Part shown: piece after piece, positions 1 through 7,922 of the stretch
How positions within the stretch are numbered: position 1 is the first letter of the stretch
Layout: each line of letters starts with the position of its first letter
DNA from: Streptomyces sp. Tu6071
Lineage (GTDB): Bacteria; Actinomycetota; Actinomycetes; Streptomycetales; Streptomycetaceae
Direction of reading: 5' to 3'
Assembly: GCF_000213055.1 (NCBI RefSeq)
Contig: NZ_CM001165.1
Span: 7,061,445-7,125,444 of the forward strand
DNA length: 64,000 nucleotides
Program-made: the position numbers and the translations under genes
The notes under the pieces: generated by a model
Databases searched by the model: none
What the model was told of the DNA's origin: nothing
What the model saw: only the letters and a program-made list of their open reading frames with translations

Positions 1-74
1 TTGCGGGCCCGCAGCCCGTTGCCGCCCTCGTCCTCTTCGCCGGGCTCGTCCTCGTGCGCGCTCTGTCCGGGCAT
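1..74 (-). CDS. N-terminus of a truncated gene, possibly a TetR-type regulator
   Basis: Only the first 24 codons lie in the window. On the minus strand an ATG at 74 opens an acidic N-terminus, MPGQSAHEDEPGEEDEGGNG, followed by LRAR, and the frame runs off the left edge without a stop. It is divergent from the membrane protein at 261, with a 186-base AT-richer spacer carrying repeats and a dyad. Many TetR-family repressors begin with an acidic tail followed by a 'GLR(E/A)RK' segment just before the helix-turn-helix, and a repressor divergent from a membrane transporter is a common arrangement. That is only an inference from 24 residues. No domain is visible here. Confidence 0.45.
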   Translation of the reverse strand, partial: MPGQSAHEDEPGEEDEGGNGLRAR

Positions 75-149
75 CGTCGTCCTCACCGCGTCCGCCCTCC
101 GCCGTCCGGAGGACCGCGCCGACGATTTTGCCATCTCTGTGCGAGAACT

Positions 150-213
150 TGCACGAATGAATTTTTGCACGACTGCACGTTAATGTTAGCGTTGCTAAAT
201 ATTGGTTTAGGCA
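150..213. promoter_or_regulatory. Divergent control region with TGCACGA repeats and an AT-rich dyad
   Basis: The stretch is clearly more AT-rich than its surroundings. TGCACGA occurs at 150-156 and 166-172, with a third partial copy, TGCACG, at 174-179. TTGCAC at 165-170 and TAGCGT at 187-192 are 16 bases apart and could be a plus-strand promoter for the membrane-protein gene. An imperfect dyad, CTAAA at 195-199 against TTTAG at 206-210, sits where a repressor would cover the transcription start. The likely ligand is the product of the truncated divergent gene. No binding family can be assigned from sequence alone. Confidence 0.4.
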
Positions 214-260
214 CATAAATCCACGAAGCGCACGAGGACAAGAGGAGGCGGAGGCACCCC

Positions 261-1661
261 ATGGTGCGATCGGCACCCGGCACGACGGCGGACACCACGA
301 CGCGAGGCGACGGCTCCACGAAGCGGGAGACGGCCCTGACCCTCGTCCGCACCCTGTGGTTCCCCGCGTTCATGTTCACCGGGTTCCTCGTCTGCTACCT
401 CCTGCCCTTCCACAACCCGGTCCCGCACCACGTCAAGGTCGCCGTCCCCGCCGCCACCGCCGCGCCCCTCCAGCACGCGCTGGACCGCGGCGTCCCCGGC
501 GGCTTCGACCTCGTCCCGGTGCACGACGCCGACGCCGCCCGCGCCGCCGTCACCGACCGCGACGCCGTCGCCGGATACGTCCCCGGCCCCGGCGCGCCCG
601 AGCTCTTCACCGCCAAGGCCGACGGCTACTCGCTCGAAAACGTCCTCCAGAAGACGTTCACCACCGTCGCCCAGCAGAGCCCCGGCCCGCACGACGGCGG
701 GCAGTCCGCCCTCAAGGTCACCGAGGTCGCCCCCATCGCCGCCGGGGACGGCATGGGCACCGGGCTCTTCTACGTCGTCCTCGCCTGCACCATCCCCGCC
801 TACGTCATGGTCATGATGCTGCTGCGGGCCACGAACCTCGGGCGGCGGGACAAGATCCTCGTCCTCGCCGCCTCCGGAGCCGTCCTCGCCCTCGTCGCCT
901 ACGGCGTCGCCCGCTGGATGAACGTCATCCCGGACGACCCGCTCGCGATCCTCTTCCTCTTCCTCATGTCGCAGGCCGTCTCGCAGACCGCGCTCGGCCT
1001 CGTGCCCTTCGTCAAGCAGTACCTGCCCGGCGTCGCGATGGGCCTGTTCGTGCTGCTCAGCATGCCCTCCAGCGGCGGCGCCATCCCGGTGCAGATGGTC
1101 CCGGGCTTCTTCCGCGCCCTCCACCCGGTCATGCCGATGGGCAACCTCATCGAAGCCCTGCGCGGACTCTTCTACTTCGGCGGCAAGGACGTCGTGCCGC
1201 ACGTCCTGGTCCTGCTCGCCTGGATCGCCGCCGCCTTCGTCCTGCACGGCCTCGGCGCCCTCCTCGCCCGCCGCGCCGCCGCCCGGGACACCGCGACGGA
1301 CACCGTGCCCGAACCGCCCGTCGAGGACCCGGCCCTGGAGACCGGGCAGCCCGAGGCGCTGCCCCCGCACCGCGCCGCGAGCCTCCTCCCGCTGCCCCAG
1401 CTCACCGGGCGCGTCACCGACACCGCGGGGCACCCGCTGCGCGACGTCGTCATCACCGTCACGGGCACCCACGGCAGGGAACTCCTGCGCGCCACCACCG
1501 ACGACGAGGGCGCCTACGCCGCCGCCGGGCTCGCCGAGCAGACCGTCGTCGTGATCGCCTCGGCGCCCTCCCGGCTCTCCGCCGTCGCCCGCGTCGCGAT
1601 CCGGGACGGACACCCCGCCCGCCACGACTTCCACCTCGCGGGCAGGGCCGTCACCGTCTGA
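261..1661 (+). CDS. Multi-pass membrane protein (ABC-2/YhgE-like) with C-terminal carboxypeptidase-regulatory-like domain
   Basis: 466 residues, ATG start with GGAGG eight bases upstream. The layout is one N-terminal membrane helix (about 30-50), an extracytoplasmic stretch (about 51-165), then about five more helices (about 167-360). This is the one-plus-five pattern of ABC-2-type/YhgE-Pip-like permeases. A linker rich in Pro and Glu leads to a beta-sandwich-like tail (about 375-466) that begins LTGRVTDTAGHPLRDV, the signature of carboxypeptidase-regulatory-like (CarboxypepD_reg) domains. No ATPase gene is adjacent, so transport is unproven. With six helices and the N-terminus inside, the tail would sit in the cytoplasm, which is unusual for this normally extracellular domain. 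Regulation is probably by the divergent, truncated neighbour. The domain assignments are by pattern only. Confidence 0.8.
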   Translation: MVRSAPGTTADTTTRGDGSTKRETALTLVRTLWFPAFMFTGFLVCYLLPFHNPVPHHVKVAVPAATAAPLQHALDRGVPGGFDLVPVHDADAARAAVTDRDAVAGYVPGPGAPELFTAKADGYSLENVLQKTFTTVAQQSPGPHDGGQSALKVTEVAPIAAGDGMGTGLFYVVLACTIPAYVMVMMLLRATNLGRRDKILVLAASGAVLALVAYGVARWMNVIPDDPLAILFLFLMSQAVSQTALGLVPFVKQYLPGVAMGLFVLLSMPSSGGAIPVQMVPGFFRALHPVMPMGNLIEALRGLFYFGGKDVVPHVLVLLAWIAAAFVLHGLGALLARRAAARDTATDTVPEPPVEDPALETGQPEALPPHRAASLLPLPQLTGRVTDTAGHPLRDVVITVTGTHGRELLRATTDDEGAYAAAGLAEQTVVVIASAPSRLSAVARVAIRDGHPARHDFHLAGRAVTV

Positions 1662-1701
1662 GCCCGCGCTCCGCCAACAGGGTGCACCGCGTTGGGCCGA
1701 T

Positions 1702-1718
1702 CGGGCGGTTACCGCCCG
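1702..1718. terminator. Short palindromic hairpin after the membrane protein gene
   Basis: CGGGCGGTTACCGCCCG forms a seven-base-pair stem with a TTA loop, 40 bases after the stop at 1661. It may be a weak terminator or an operator for the downstream oxidase gene. No T-run follows. Confidence 0.3.
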
Positions 1719-1821
1719 GCCTGCCCCTCGCGCGCCGCGTGTCGTTCGTACTCTTCCGTCGCCATACGGGCGCAGGCGGGAACTCCCGCCCGCCGCTTGA
1801 CGAATGACGAATGGAGACCGA

Positions 1822-3552
1822 GTGAGCTCGGCAGACACCCTGGTGGACTCCCGTCCCCCGACGCCCCCCGACCCCGTACGGCGGAGGTATCCAGGGGGCT
1901 GGGTGATCCGCTGGATCACCAGCACCGACCACAAGGTGATCGGCACCTCCTACCTGGTCACCTCGTTCACCTTCTTCTGCCTCGGCGGCGTCCTCGCCCT
2001 CGTCATGCGCGCCGAACTCGCCCGGCCGGGACTCCAGATCATCTCGCCCGAGCAGTACAACCAGGCGTTCACGATGCACGGCACGATCATGCTGCTGATG
2101 TTCGCGACACCGCTCTTCATCGGCTTCGCCAACTGGATCATGCCCCTCCAGATCGGCTCGCCCGACGTCGCGTTCCCGCGGCTGAACATGTTCTCGTACT
2201 GGCTCTTCCTCTTCGGCTCGCTCATCGTCGTCAGCGGCTTCCTCACCCCCCAAGGGGCCGCGGACTTCGGGTGGTTCGCCTATTCGCCGCTCACCGACGC
2301 CGTCCACTCGACGGGCCTCGGGCCCGACCTGTGGATCATGGGCCTCGCCCTTCAGGGCTTCGGCACGATCCTCGGCGCCGTCAACTTCATCACCACGATC
2401 ATCTGCATGCGCGCCCCCGGCATGACCGCCTTCCGCATGCCGATCTTCGTGTGGAACGTGCTGCTCACCTCGGTGCTCGTGATCTTCGCCTTCCCCTGCC
2501 TCGCCGCGGCGCTCCTGTGCCTGGAGGCGGACCGCAAGTTCGGCGCGCACGTCTTCGACCCGGCCAACGGCGGGGCGCTGCTCTGGCAGCACCTCTTCTG
2601 GTTCTTCGGCCACCCGGAGGTCTACATCATCGCGCTGCCGTTCTTCGGCATCGTGACCGAGATCTTCCCGGTCTTCTCCCGCAAGCCCGTCTTCGGCTAC
2701 GTGGGCCTCATCGGCGCCACCATCGCCATCGCCGGGCTCTCCATCACGGTGTGGGCGCACCACATGTACGTGACCGGCGGGGTGCTCCTCCCGTTCTTCT
2801 CCTTCATGACGTTCCTGATCGCCGTGCCCACAGGCGTGAAGTTCTTCAACTGGATCGGGACCATGTGGAAGGGGTCCCTGTCCTTCGAGACACCGATGCT
2901 GTGGTCCGTCGGCTTCCTCGTGACCTTCCTCTTCGGCGGCCTCACCGGCGTGGTCCTCGCGGCCCCGCCGCTGGACTTCCACGTCTCGGACTCGTACTTC
3001 GTCGTCGCGCACTTCCACTACGTCGTCTTCGGCACCGTCGTCTTCGCGATGTTCGCCGGATTCCACTTCTGGTGGCCGAAGTTCACCGGCAAGATGCTCG
3101 ACGAGCGGCTCGGGAAGATCACCTTCTGGACCCTCTTCGTCGGCTTCCACGGCACCTTCCTCGTCCAGCACTGGCTGGGCGCCGAGGGCATGCCGCGCCG
3201 GTACGCCGACTACCTGGCGGCCGACGGCTTCACGTGGCTCAACACCACGTCCTCCATCAGCTCCTTCCTCCTCGGCCTGTCGGTCCTGCCGTTCTTCTAC
3301 AACATCTGGAAGACCGCCAAGTACGGCAAGAAGATCGAGGTGGACGACCCGTGGGGCTTCGGCCGCTCCCTGGAGTGGGCCACCTCCTGCCCGCCCCCGC
3401 GGCACAACTTCGACGCCCTGCCCCGCATCCGCAGCGAGTCGCCGGCCTTCGAACTGCACCACCCGGCGATCAACGCGATGGACCAGACCATCAACGCCCC
3501 GCACCAGTCCGTGATCAAGGCCCCCGGCGAGCGCGACCACCGCGGCGACTGA
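1822..3552 (+). CDS. ctaD: Cytochrome c oxidase subunit I (aa3-type)
   Basis: 576 residues, the usual length for actinobacterial CtaD. It is the catalytic membrane subunit that reduces O2 to water and pumps protons. About twelve membrane helices are visible. The metal ligands are present: HGTIM near residue 85 (heme a), FFGHPEVY near 262 (CuB His and the cross-linked Tyr), AHH near 312 (CuB) and AHFHY near 397 (heme a3 and heme a). An ATG 18 bases upstream is in frame, but GTG at 1822 has GGAGA five bases before it and is preferred. No ctaC, ctaE or qcr genes are nearby, so this is a stand-alone copy, probably a second ctaD that must borrow other subunits. Confidence 0.96.
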   Translation: MSSADTLVDSRPPTPPDPVRRRYPGGWVIRWITSTDHKVIGTSYLVTSFTFFCLGGVLALVMRAELARPGLQIISPEQYNQAFTMHGTIMLLMFATPLFIGFANWIMPLQIGSPDVAFPRLNMFSYWLFLFGSLIVVSGFLTPQGAADFGWFAYSPLTDAVHSTGLGPDLWIMGLALQGFGTILGAVNFITTIICMRAPGMTAFRMPIFVWNVLLTSVLVIFAFPCLAAALLCLEADRKFGAHVFDPANGGALLWQHLFWFFGHPEVYIIALPFFGIVTEIFPVFSRKPVFGYVGLIGATIAIAGLSITVWAHHMYVTGGVLLPFFSFMTFLIAVPTGVKFFNWIGTMWKGSLSFETPMLWSVGFLVTFLFGGLTGVVLAAPPLDFHVSDSYFVVAHFHYVVFGTVVFAMFAGFHFWWPKFTGKMLDERLGKITFWTLFVGFHGTFLVQHWLGAEGMPRRYADYLAADGFTWLNTTSSISSFLLGLSVLPFFYNIWKTAKYGKKIEVDDPWGFGRSLEWATSCPPPRHNFDALPRIRSESPAFELHHPAINAMDQTINAPHQSVIKAPGERDHRGD

Positions 3553-3555
3553 ACC

Positions 3556-3582
3556 GGTGGGGCCGCCCGGCGCGGCCCCACC
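3556..3582 (+). terminator. Terminator hairpin after ctaD
   Basis: A perfect 11-base-pair inverted repeat (3556-3566 with 3572-3582, five-base loop) starts four bases after the ctaD stop. It probably ends or attenuates ctaD transcription before the small gene at 3645. Confidence 0.75.
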
Positions 3583-3644
3583 ACCGTGGCACCCGCAGCC
3601 CCTGACGCAGAGAGCCCCCTGACGCAGACAGCAAGGAGCCGTAC

Positions 3645-3998
3645 GTGGAGCAGCCCACCCCCGACAGCGCGCGCGGACTCGTCCAGCTGGAGGGGTACCT
3701 GCTGTGGAACGCCGAGGTGGCGGAGGCCAGGCGGCGGGCGCGGTGCCTCACCGAGCACCTGCCCTGGCTCACCACCGCGCAGCGCGAGGACCTCGAGCGC
3801 GCCTACACCGCCGACCGGCTCGACGACTCCAAGGAGATGCTGCGCCGCGTCGCCGCCCGCTCGGTGAGCCTGCGCGCCGAGTACACGGCGCGCTACGAGC
3901 GACTGCGCCGCCGCTGCGTGGCCACCGCCGTGCTCGGCACGGCCGTCGCCTTCGTGAGCCTGCTGTGCGGGGTGCTCGCCGTGCTCGCCGGAGACTGA
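3645..3998 (+). CDS. Small protein with C-terminal membrane anchor
   Basis: 117 residues from a GTG with AAGGAG seven bases upstream. The first 85 residues are helical and charged, with many Arg and Glu, and the last 25 (about 90-115) form one hydrophobic helix ending in LAGD. It would be a tail-anchored cytoplasmic protein. It follows ctaD on the same strand but after a strong hairpin, so co-regulation with the oxidase is uncertain. No family is recognised and no catalytic motif is visible. Confidence 0.75.
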   Translation: MEQPTPDSARGLVQLEGYLLWNAEVAEARRRARCLTEHLPWLTTAQREDLERAYTADRLDDSKEMLRRVAARSVSLRAEYTARYERLRRRCVATAVLGTAVAFVSLLCGVLAVLAGD

Positions 3999-4027
3999 GG
4001 CACCGGCACCCGGCACCGCGAGGCCGC

Positions 4028-4076
4028 GCACGGGAGGGGCCCGGCACCTGTGACAGGTGCCGGGCCCCTCCCGTGC
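4028..4076. terminator. Strong bidirectional terminator
   Basis: A perfect 23-base-pair inverted repeat (4028-4050 and 4054-4076) with a three-base loop lies between convergent genes (stops at 3998 and 4099). It should stop transcription from both sides. Confidence 0.9.
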
Positions 4077-4098
4077 GACGTACGGGGCGCGCCCTCGC

Positions 4099-4881
4099 TC
4101 AGACCTGCGGGGGCAGCCCGCGCGGCCGTCCCCGGCCCCGCGTCAGCACGTACCCGCCGATCCCGCACAGCGCGCCGAGCACCGCGCCGCCGCCGGTCCA
4201 CCACCAGCGGTCGTTCCAGCGGCCCGACGACCAGCCGTCCTCCGGCTCGGGCGCCTGCGGAGCCGCCGCGGGCAGCAGCGGCTTCGCGAGCTTTCCGCCC
4301 ACGGCCGCGGCCCCGCCCTTGTCGACCGTGGACACCTCCACGGCCGCGTCGACCGGCAGGCCCATGTCCTGTGCGGGCGCGTCGAGCACCGTCAGGCGCA
4401 CGTAGTAGGCGCCGGGCAGCGGGTCGTTCGCCCACGGCTCCGCCCAGGCGCGCACCGTGCGCAGCGTGCACGACAGCCGCACCGTGGTGGTCTCGGCCGC
4501 GACCGTACGGGTCTGCGCGCCGTAGCGGCACGCCTGCCGCCGCCGCAGCCCGTCGTACACGTCGACCTGCCACGTCTGCGCTCCGTGCCGGGCACTCGCC
4601 GCCGGGAGCCTCACGTCGGCACGCACCGTCGCCGAGCGTCCCGCGTCCCCGGGGTAGACCCAGTACAGGTAGTCGCCCGTCGAGGCGTGCGCGGTGCCGC
4701 GCTGTCCCACGTCGAGCGCGGTCGCGGTGCGGAAGGAGGTGCCCGCCTCCGTGGGCGCCGCCCCCTTGTCGTTCCCGTCGTCGGCCCGTGCCGCGACCGC
4801 CGGGCCGAGCGCGAGGCACAGCGCGGCGAGCGCGGCCCCCGCCCGGCGCGCGAAGGCGCCGGGCTTGTTCCGCATCCTCAT
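4099..4881 (-). CDS. Exported protein with C-terminal membrane anchor, partner of the VWA protein
   Basis: 260 residues. The ATG at 4881 shares its A with the stop of the upstream VWA gene (TGATG), so the two are translationally coupled. A signal peptide covers about residues 1-32 (Arg/Lys head, hydrophobic core, AVAARA before the cut). A beta-rich extracellular domain follows, with two Cys residues, and then a Trp-rich segment, one membrane helix and a short Arg-rich tail. I do not recognise a catalytic motif. Coupling to a VWA protein of the same topology suggests the two form a cell-surface complex. The substrate or ligand is unknown. Confidence 0.85.
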   Translation of the reverse strand: MRMRNKPGAFARRAGAALAALCLALGPAVAARADDGNDKGAAPTEAGTSFRTATALDVGQRGTAHASTGDYLYWVYPGDAGRSATVRADVRLPAASARHGAQTWQVDVYDGLRRRQACRYGAQTRTVAAETTTVRLSCTLRTVRAWAEPWANDPLPGAYYVRLTVLDAPAQDMGLPVDAAVEVSTVDKGGAAAVGGKLAKPLLPAAAPQAPEPEDGWSSGRWNDRWWWTGGGAVLGALCGIGGYVLTRGRGRPRGLPPQV

Positions 4882-6158
4882 CAGTTGCTCCTCCACACCG
4901 TGACGCGCCAGCGCGAGACGAAGCCCCACACCAGTCCGGTCAGCAGACCCACCACCGCGAGCAGACCGAGCAGCCACCAGCCGTGCCCGAGCCCGAAGGA
5001 GGCCACGTCCGAGCCGTTCGAAGGACCGCCCACCACATCGATCGTCAGTTCCAGCGGCAGACCGGGGGCCTTCGCGGTGCTCGCGCCCCGGTCGGTGAAG
5101 GAGTGCGCCACCTGGAGGCACACCGTCTCGGCGGGCGGCTCGTCGCCGTCGTCGTCATCCGCCTCCGGCTTCGGGTAGCGCAGCCCCGTCGAGAGCGCGT
5201 CGGTGCGCCCCGTCCCGGCCGCCTCGCCCCGCACGATCTCGCGTCCGTGCAGCGTCACCGCGCGCAGCAGCACGCCGCTGTCCGGCGCCACCGCGCGGTC
5301 CGCCGCGACCGTCACCGCCGCCCGCAACTCCTTGCCGGGCGGGAGTTCGACGCGGTACCAGCGGTGCTCGCCGATCCTCGCGCGGTCGCTGTACAGACCG
5401 GTCCTCAGCTCGGGCGCCTTCGCGCACTCCGCCGCGCCGGACACCGCCGAGGGCGTCACGACCGGGTCTGCCGCCCGGTGCACCAACTGCTTGACGCGGC
5501 CGGAGAGGTCCTTCGTGTGCCGGACCGTCGTGTACGTCCCGCCGGTCGCCTCGGCGATGCAGCTGAGCTGATCGCGCGTCTTCGCGTCGGGCACGAGACC
5601 CAGTGTGTCCACGACGAGGTGCACGCCCTTCGCGGCGATCTCGCGGGCCACCTCGCAGGGGTCGCGGTGGCAGGTGTCCTCGCCGTCCGTGATGAGGACG
5701 ATCCGCTTGCTCGCCTCACCGCCGCGCAGGTCGTCGGCGGCGCCGAGGAGCGCGGGCCCGATCGGCGTCCACCCCGTGGGGGAGAGCGTCGCCACGGCGG
5801 CCTTCGCCTCGGTGCGGTCCGGGTGGCCGACCGGGTAGAGCTGACGGGTGTCCTTGCAGCCCGTCTCGCGGTCCTCGCCCGGGTAGTCGGCGCCGAGGGT
5901 GCGGATGCCGAGCTCGACGTCCTCGGGGACGGCGTCGAGCACCTCGTTGAACGACTGCTTCGCCGCCGACATGCGTGAGGCGCCGTCGATGTCCTTCGCC
6001 CGCATCGAACCGCTGACGTCGAGGACCAGTTCTACCTGGGGCGGCGCCTTGCCCGCGTCGGGCTCGTCCGCGGCCTGGGCGGCGGCCCCCGGCAGCAGGG
6101 CGAGCGCGACGGCGAGCGCCCCTCCGGCGGCTGCCACCCGGTATTTCGTCAAGATCAT
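4881..6158 (-). CDS. Secreted, membrane-anchored VWA-domain protein
   Basis: 425 residues. There is a signal peptide at about 1-30, then a von Willebrand A domain with an intact metal-ion-dependent adhesion site: DVSGS (D47, S49, S51), a Thr in TPIG near 127 and Asp in TDGED near 152. A beta-rich region follows, an acidic DDDDGDE stretch near 350, one membrane helix near the C-terminus and a positively charged tail. VWA domains of this class bind proteins or act in surface assemblies. No strong Shine-Dalgarno precedes the ATG at 6158, but it is the only start that gives a proper signal peptide. It is first in a two-gene operon with the gene ending at 4099. Confidence 0.92.
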   Translation of the reverse strand: MILTKYRVAAAGGALAVALALLPGAAAQAADEPDAGKAPPQVELVLDVSGSMRAKDIDGASRMSAAKQSFNEVLDAVPEDVELGIRTLGADYPGEDRETGCKDTRQLYPVGHPDRTEAKAAVATLSPTGWTPIGPALLGAADDLRGGEASKRIVLITDGEDTCHRDPCEVAREIAAKGVHLVVDTLGLVPDAKTRDQLSCIAEATGGTYTTVRHTKDLSGRVKQLVHRAADPVVTPSAVSGAAECAKAPELRTGLYSDRARIGEHRWYRVELPPGKELRAAVTVAADRAVAPDSGVLLRAVTLHGREIVRGEAAGTGRTDALSTGLRYPKPEADDDDGDEPPAETVCLQVAHSFTDRGASTAKAPGLPLELTIDVVGGPSNGSDVASFGLGHGWWLLGLLAVVGLLTGLVWGFVSRWRVTVWRSN

Positions 6159-6308
6159 CGTGGGATCGTACGGATAATCGGCCGCGAAGCCAAAATAAGC
6201 CGTTCGGGGGACAGTTGACGGCCCGTTCTGCTCCGGCTGCCGCCCCGGAGGGACGTAGCCGCGCAGGGGGCGCGTGTGGCGGGAGCGGGGCGGTGGAACG
6301 CGTGAGGC

Positions 6309-6545
6309 ATGACAGAGAGAGACAGCCCCCGCTCGATGATGCCCCGTCTCGTGGTCCTCGCGCCCCAGCCGGCCCACCCTCCCTTCCGCGTCGTCGAGGC
6401 GGACGGGCAGGTGGTCGGCGAGGCCACCAACGTGAAGGAGGTGGTGGCGGTCGCCCTCGCCCTCGGCCTCACCGCGGAGGATCTCGACGACCCCGACAAG
6501 GTGCTGTGGGTGGGCGGCGACCAGTACAGCTGGACCCCGCGCTGA
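6309..6545 (+). CDS. Small conserved-type hypothetical protein
   Basis: 78 residues, no signal or membrane helix. It reads as a compact alpha/beta fold: a hydrophobic strand LVVLAPQP, a strand pair around FRVVEADGQVVGEA, then a helix KEVVAVALALG and an acidic turn before WVGGDQYSW. A second in-frame ATG pair (MM at residues 10-11) could be the true start. It is divergent from the VWA gene and followed by a strong hairpin. Its function is unknown. Confidence 0.7.
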   Translation: MTERDSPRSMMPRLVVLAPQPAHPPFRVVEADGQVVGEATNVKEVVAVALALGLTAEDLDDPDKVLWVGGDQYSWTPR

Positions 6546-6565
6546 GCCGCGCGCACCACCACACC

Positions 6566-6592
6566 GCGGCGCCGGGCCCCGCCCGGCGCCGC
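6566..6592 (+). terminator. Terminator after the 78-residue gene
   Basis: A perfect 12-base-pair stem (6566-6577 with 6581-6592) with a CCC loop, 20 bases after the stop at 6545. Confidence 0.8.
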
Positions 6593-6620
6593 CGCGCGTG
6601 CCGGGGTGCGCGAGCGATGC

Positions 6621-6648
6621 CTCTCTCGTACGTCCTGCCACGAGAGAG
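6621..6648. repeat. Inverted repeat in a 320-base intergenic region
   Basis: CTCTCTCGT at 6621-6629 and ACGAGAGAG at 6640-6648 form a perfect nine-base inverted repeat with a ten-base spacer. It is the only structured element I see in the rest of the 6546-6865 gap, about 220 bases before the start of the H1-like gene. It may be an operator or part of a structured leader. I see no confident promoter hexamers around it. Confidence 0.4.
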
Positions 6649-6865
6649 TGCACTTCCGGCGGCCCGGCCCCGCACGGGCCCCGACGGCGGTACCCTCGGC
6701 CCCACCGCGTCCCCTCCCCGTTCCCGAACTGGCCCGGCACCGCAGGCGGATGCCCTCGAAGGCGTCCCGGAGCGGGCGGCATCCGACGGGAGTGCCACCG
6801 GACGCGGCAGGCACCACTCCGGCCCCGGCCGGGGACCACCACCACGTCCAGGAAGTGAGTCGTCC

Positions 6866-7780
6866 GTGACCCAGGACCCCACCGAGGTGCAGAACCTCAA
6901 GGCGCAGTACGAGGCGAAAGTCGCCGCCGACCTGCACGCCAACACCGAGGAGCAGTCGAGGATCGCCGAGGAGATCGACGCGCTGCGCGAGCGGCTCGGC
7001 GTCCTCGCCCGCGAACAGGGGATGCTGACGGGGGTGCAGCAGGCCCTCGGCGGCGCCCCCGCCACCACCGCCGACACCGCCCCCGCCACCACCGCCGACA
7101 CCGCTCCGGCTCCCGCCGCCGAGTCGGCGAAGGTGCCGCGCGCCCGCGCGGAGAGCCCGGCGCAGGCCCCCGCGTCCGCCGCGGTGGCACCCGAGGCGGC
7201 CCCGGTTCCCGTACCGGCCCCGGCCTCCGGACTGGCGACCACTGTCCCCGCCTCGGTCGCCGGGACGGCGGAGAAGGCCCCCGCGCGCACCACGTCGAAG
7301 CCCGCGGCCAAGACCAAGACCGCAGCCAAGTCCGCTTCCAAGGCCGCGTCGAAGACCGCAGCCAAGCCCGCGTCCAAGGCCGCCCCGAAGACGCGGGCCA
7401 AGTCCACGGCCGGGGCCAAGGCGCCCGCCAAGTCGGCCCCCAAGCCCACCGCCAAGCCCACCGCCAAGGCCGAGGCGAAGTCCGCCACCTCGCCCGCCAC
7501 CACGACCGCGCCCTCGTCCGCCACCGACACCACCCCCGCCGGGCGTATCACGCTGCGCGAACTGATCTCCCGGCAGCTCGCGGCCCACGGCGAGCCCCGC
7601 TCCGCCGCCGAGGTCGGGTCGACCCTCCGCGAGGAGCACCCCGACCGCGAGCTGAAGGGCAACGTCGTGCGTACCACGCTCGAAGCGCTCGTCGCCAAGG
7701 GTTTGGTGCAGCGGTCGCGCCAGCAGAAGTCCGTCTACTACACGCACACCACGGCGGCGGGAACCACCACCCGCGACTGA
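6866..7780 (+). CDS. Histone-H1-like protein with coiled-coil head and C-terminal winged-helix domain
   Basis: 304 residues from GTG 6866. There are three parts. Residues 1-60 form an acidic, heptad-like helix, probably a coiled coil for oligomerisation. Residues about 60-210 are low-complexity Ala/Pro/Lys, with many AAK, AKS and PTAK repeats resembling eukaryotic H1 tails and bacterial HU extensions. Residues about 228-300 form a winged-helix-like domain that starts ITLRELISRQL and ends in a wing with KSVYYTH. The combination suggests a nucleoid-associated or DNA-bridging regulator. It stands alone and no target can be inferred. The low-complexity linker is length-variable by nature, so homologues may differ greatly in size. 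Confidence 0.8.
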   Translation: MTQDPTEVQNLKAQYEAKVAADLHANTEEQSRIAEEIDALRERLGVLAREQGMLTGVQQALGGAPATTADTAPATTADTAPAPAAESAKVPRARAESPAQAPASAAVAPEAAPVPVPAPASGLATTVPASVAGTAEKAPARTTSKPAAKTKTAAKSASKAASKTAAKPASKAAPKTRAKSTAGAKAPAKSAPKPTAKPTAKAEAKSATSPATTTAPSSATDTTPAGRITLRELISRQLAAHGEPRSAAEVGSTLREEHPDRELKGNVVRTTLEALVAKGLVQRSRQQKSVYYTHTTAAGTTTRD

Positions 7781-7786
7781 CCCGCC

Positions 7787-7815
7787 CCGCCCCTCTGCCC
7801 CGTGGTCAGGGGCGG
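7787..7815 (+). terminator. Hairpin after the H1-like gene
   Basis: CCGCCCCT at 7787-7794 pairs with AGGGGCGG at 7808-7815 around a 13-base loop. It is a moderate terminator candidate seven bases after the stop. Confidence 0.5.
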
Positions 7816-7922
7816 TGCGCACGCCCCGCGCGCCGCCCCGAGCGGCCCCGAGCCGCCCTCGTACCCCCGTACGACCCGCGTCCGGCGGATTCGGGGGCGC
7901 TCGCGGTGGGAAGACGGGCCCC

